A DNA stretch of 64,000 nt from NCBI GenBank assembly GCA_009668205.1, contig WJYM01000005.1, positions 248,001 to 312,000 of the forward strand, written 5' to 3'. This DNA comes from Enterobacteriaceae bacterium RIT691 (GTDB lineage Bacteria > Pseudomonadota > Gammaproteobacteria > Enterobacterales > Enterobacteriaceae). Below are positions 63,789-64,000 of this stretch, in pieces. The notes beneath the pieces were generated by a model. It saw only the letters and a program-made list of their open reading frames with translations, was not told where the DNA came from and made no database searches. Position 1 is the first letter of the stretch. Each line of letters starts with the position of its first letter. The position numbers were made by a program, and so were the translations under genes.

Positions 63789-64000
63789 ATGCAGGGAAAA
63801 TCAACCGACCGCCTGAGCCATGCTCACAACAGCCCCCTACTGCGCGAGTCGTGGTTTCGCAGCGAGCTGTATGGTCTGGAACGTAACGCCGAAGATTTCC
63901 CGCTGCTGGGTCAGGGAGAGTTGGCCGATCGTCTCGCCAGTCACTCCGGCCTACAGCGTTATGCCTTACCCACGGTCAACCATCTGGCGGAAAACCTGAC
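63789..64000 (+). CDS. AcoR-like sigma-54-dependent activator (5' part)
   Basis: Only the first 70 codons are present: MQGKSTDRLSHAHNSPLLRE, then SWFRSELYGLERNAEDFPLL. Similar N-termini are found in AcoR-type enhancer-binding proteins that activate acetoin or alcohol catabolism. GAGGTG precedes the ATG. The divergent sigma-54 promoter supports the call, but the AAA+ domain lies outside the window. Confidence 0.65.
   Translation, partial: MQGKSTDRLSHAHNSPLLRESWFRSELYGLERNAEDFPLLGQGELADRLASHSGLQRYALPTVNHLAENL

Overview
The window is chromosomal DNA of an Enterobacteriaceae member close to Enterobacter or a neighbouring genus. Nearly every core protein matches its E. coli/Salmonella counterpart in length and motifs (AcrB, TomB, Hha, Lon, ClpXP, Tig, CyoA-E), the core gene order is that of the E. 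coli acrB-to-yajR region, and ERIC and REP elements are present. Genus is an inference from gene content, not from a search.

Layout. (1) 1-3820: 3' end of acrB, then tomB-hha, maa (with a consensus CRP site) and ylaC. (2) 3783-10167: accessory block with a MocR regulator divergent from a GNAT acetyltransferase, the zinc-independent ribosomal pair rpmE2-rpmJ2 behind a Zur box, and a PTS EIIBC / enolase-superfamily dehydratase / GntR locus. (3) 10267-12213: pdeB and ybaA, as in E. coli. (4) 12350-17308: second accessory block inserted between ybaA and ffs: yczE-yczR, a coupled two-gene unit whose first product looks like a ribbon-helix-helix protein, a small hypothetical gene, an SRPBCC protein and an IprA-like regulator. 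(5) 17309-50798: core run ffs, atl, ybaY, tesB, amtB-glnK, mdlAB, decR/cdsH, cof, ybaE, queC, fadM, ybaV, ppiD, hupB, lon, clpX, clpP, tig, bolA, yajG, ampG, cyoABCDE, yajR. (6) 50867-61953: a remodelled L-fucose/D-arabinose locus. (7) 62014-64000: an aldehyde dehydrogenase with a sigma-54-type promoter, divergent from the start of an AcoR-like enhancer-binding activator.

How genes work together. glnK-amtB carries a near-perfect sigma-54 promoter and an NtrC site (nitrogen control). lon and clpP carry sigma-32 promoters, so hupB-lon-clpX-clpP-tig is a proteostasis cluster. decR and cdsH form a divergent cysteine-detoxification pair sharing a 21-bp palindrome. cyoABCDE encodes cytochrome bo3 oxidase and heme O synthase.

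The most interesting region is the fuc locus. fucI-fucK-fucU faces a ribose-type ABC importer, an FGGY kinase carrying the TCSLV signature reported for D-ribulokinases, a LacI-family regulator and fucA. The expected fucP permease and DeoR-type fucR are absent from the window. Two near-identical operators (16 of 18 positions) and a CRP site lie in the divergent control region. This suggests a route in which the product of FucI can go either to a 1-phosphate (FucK/FucA) or, for D-ribulose, directly to the 5-phosphate.
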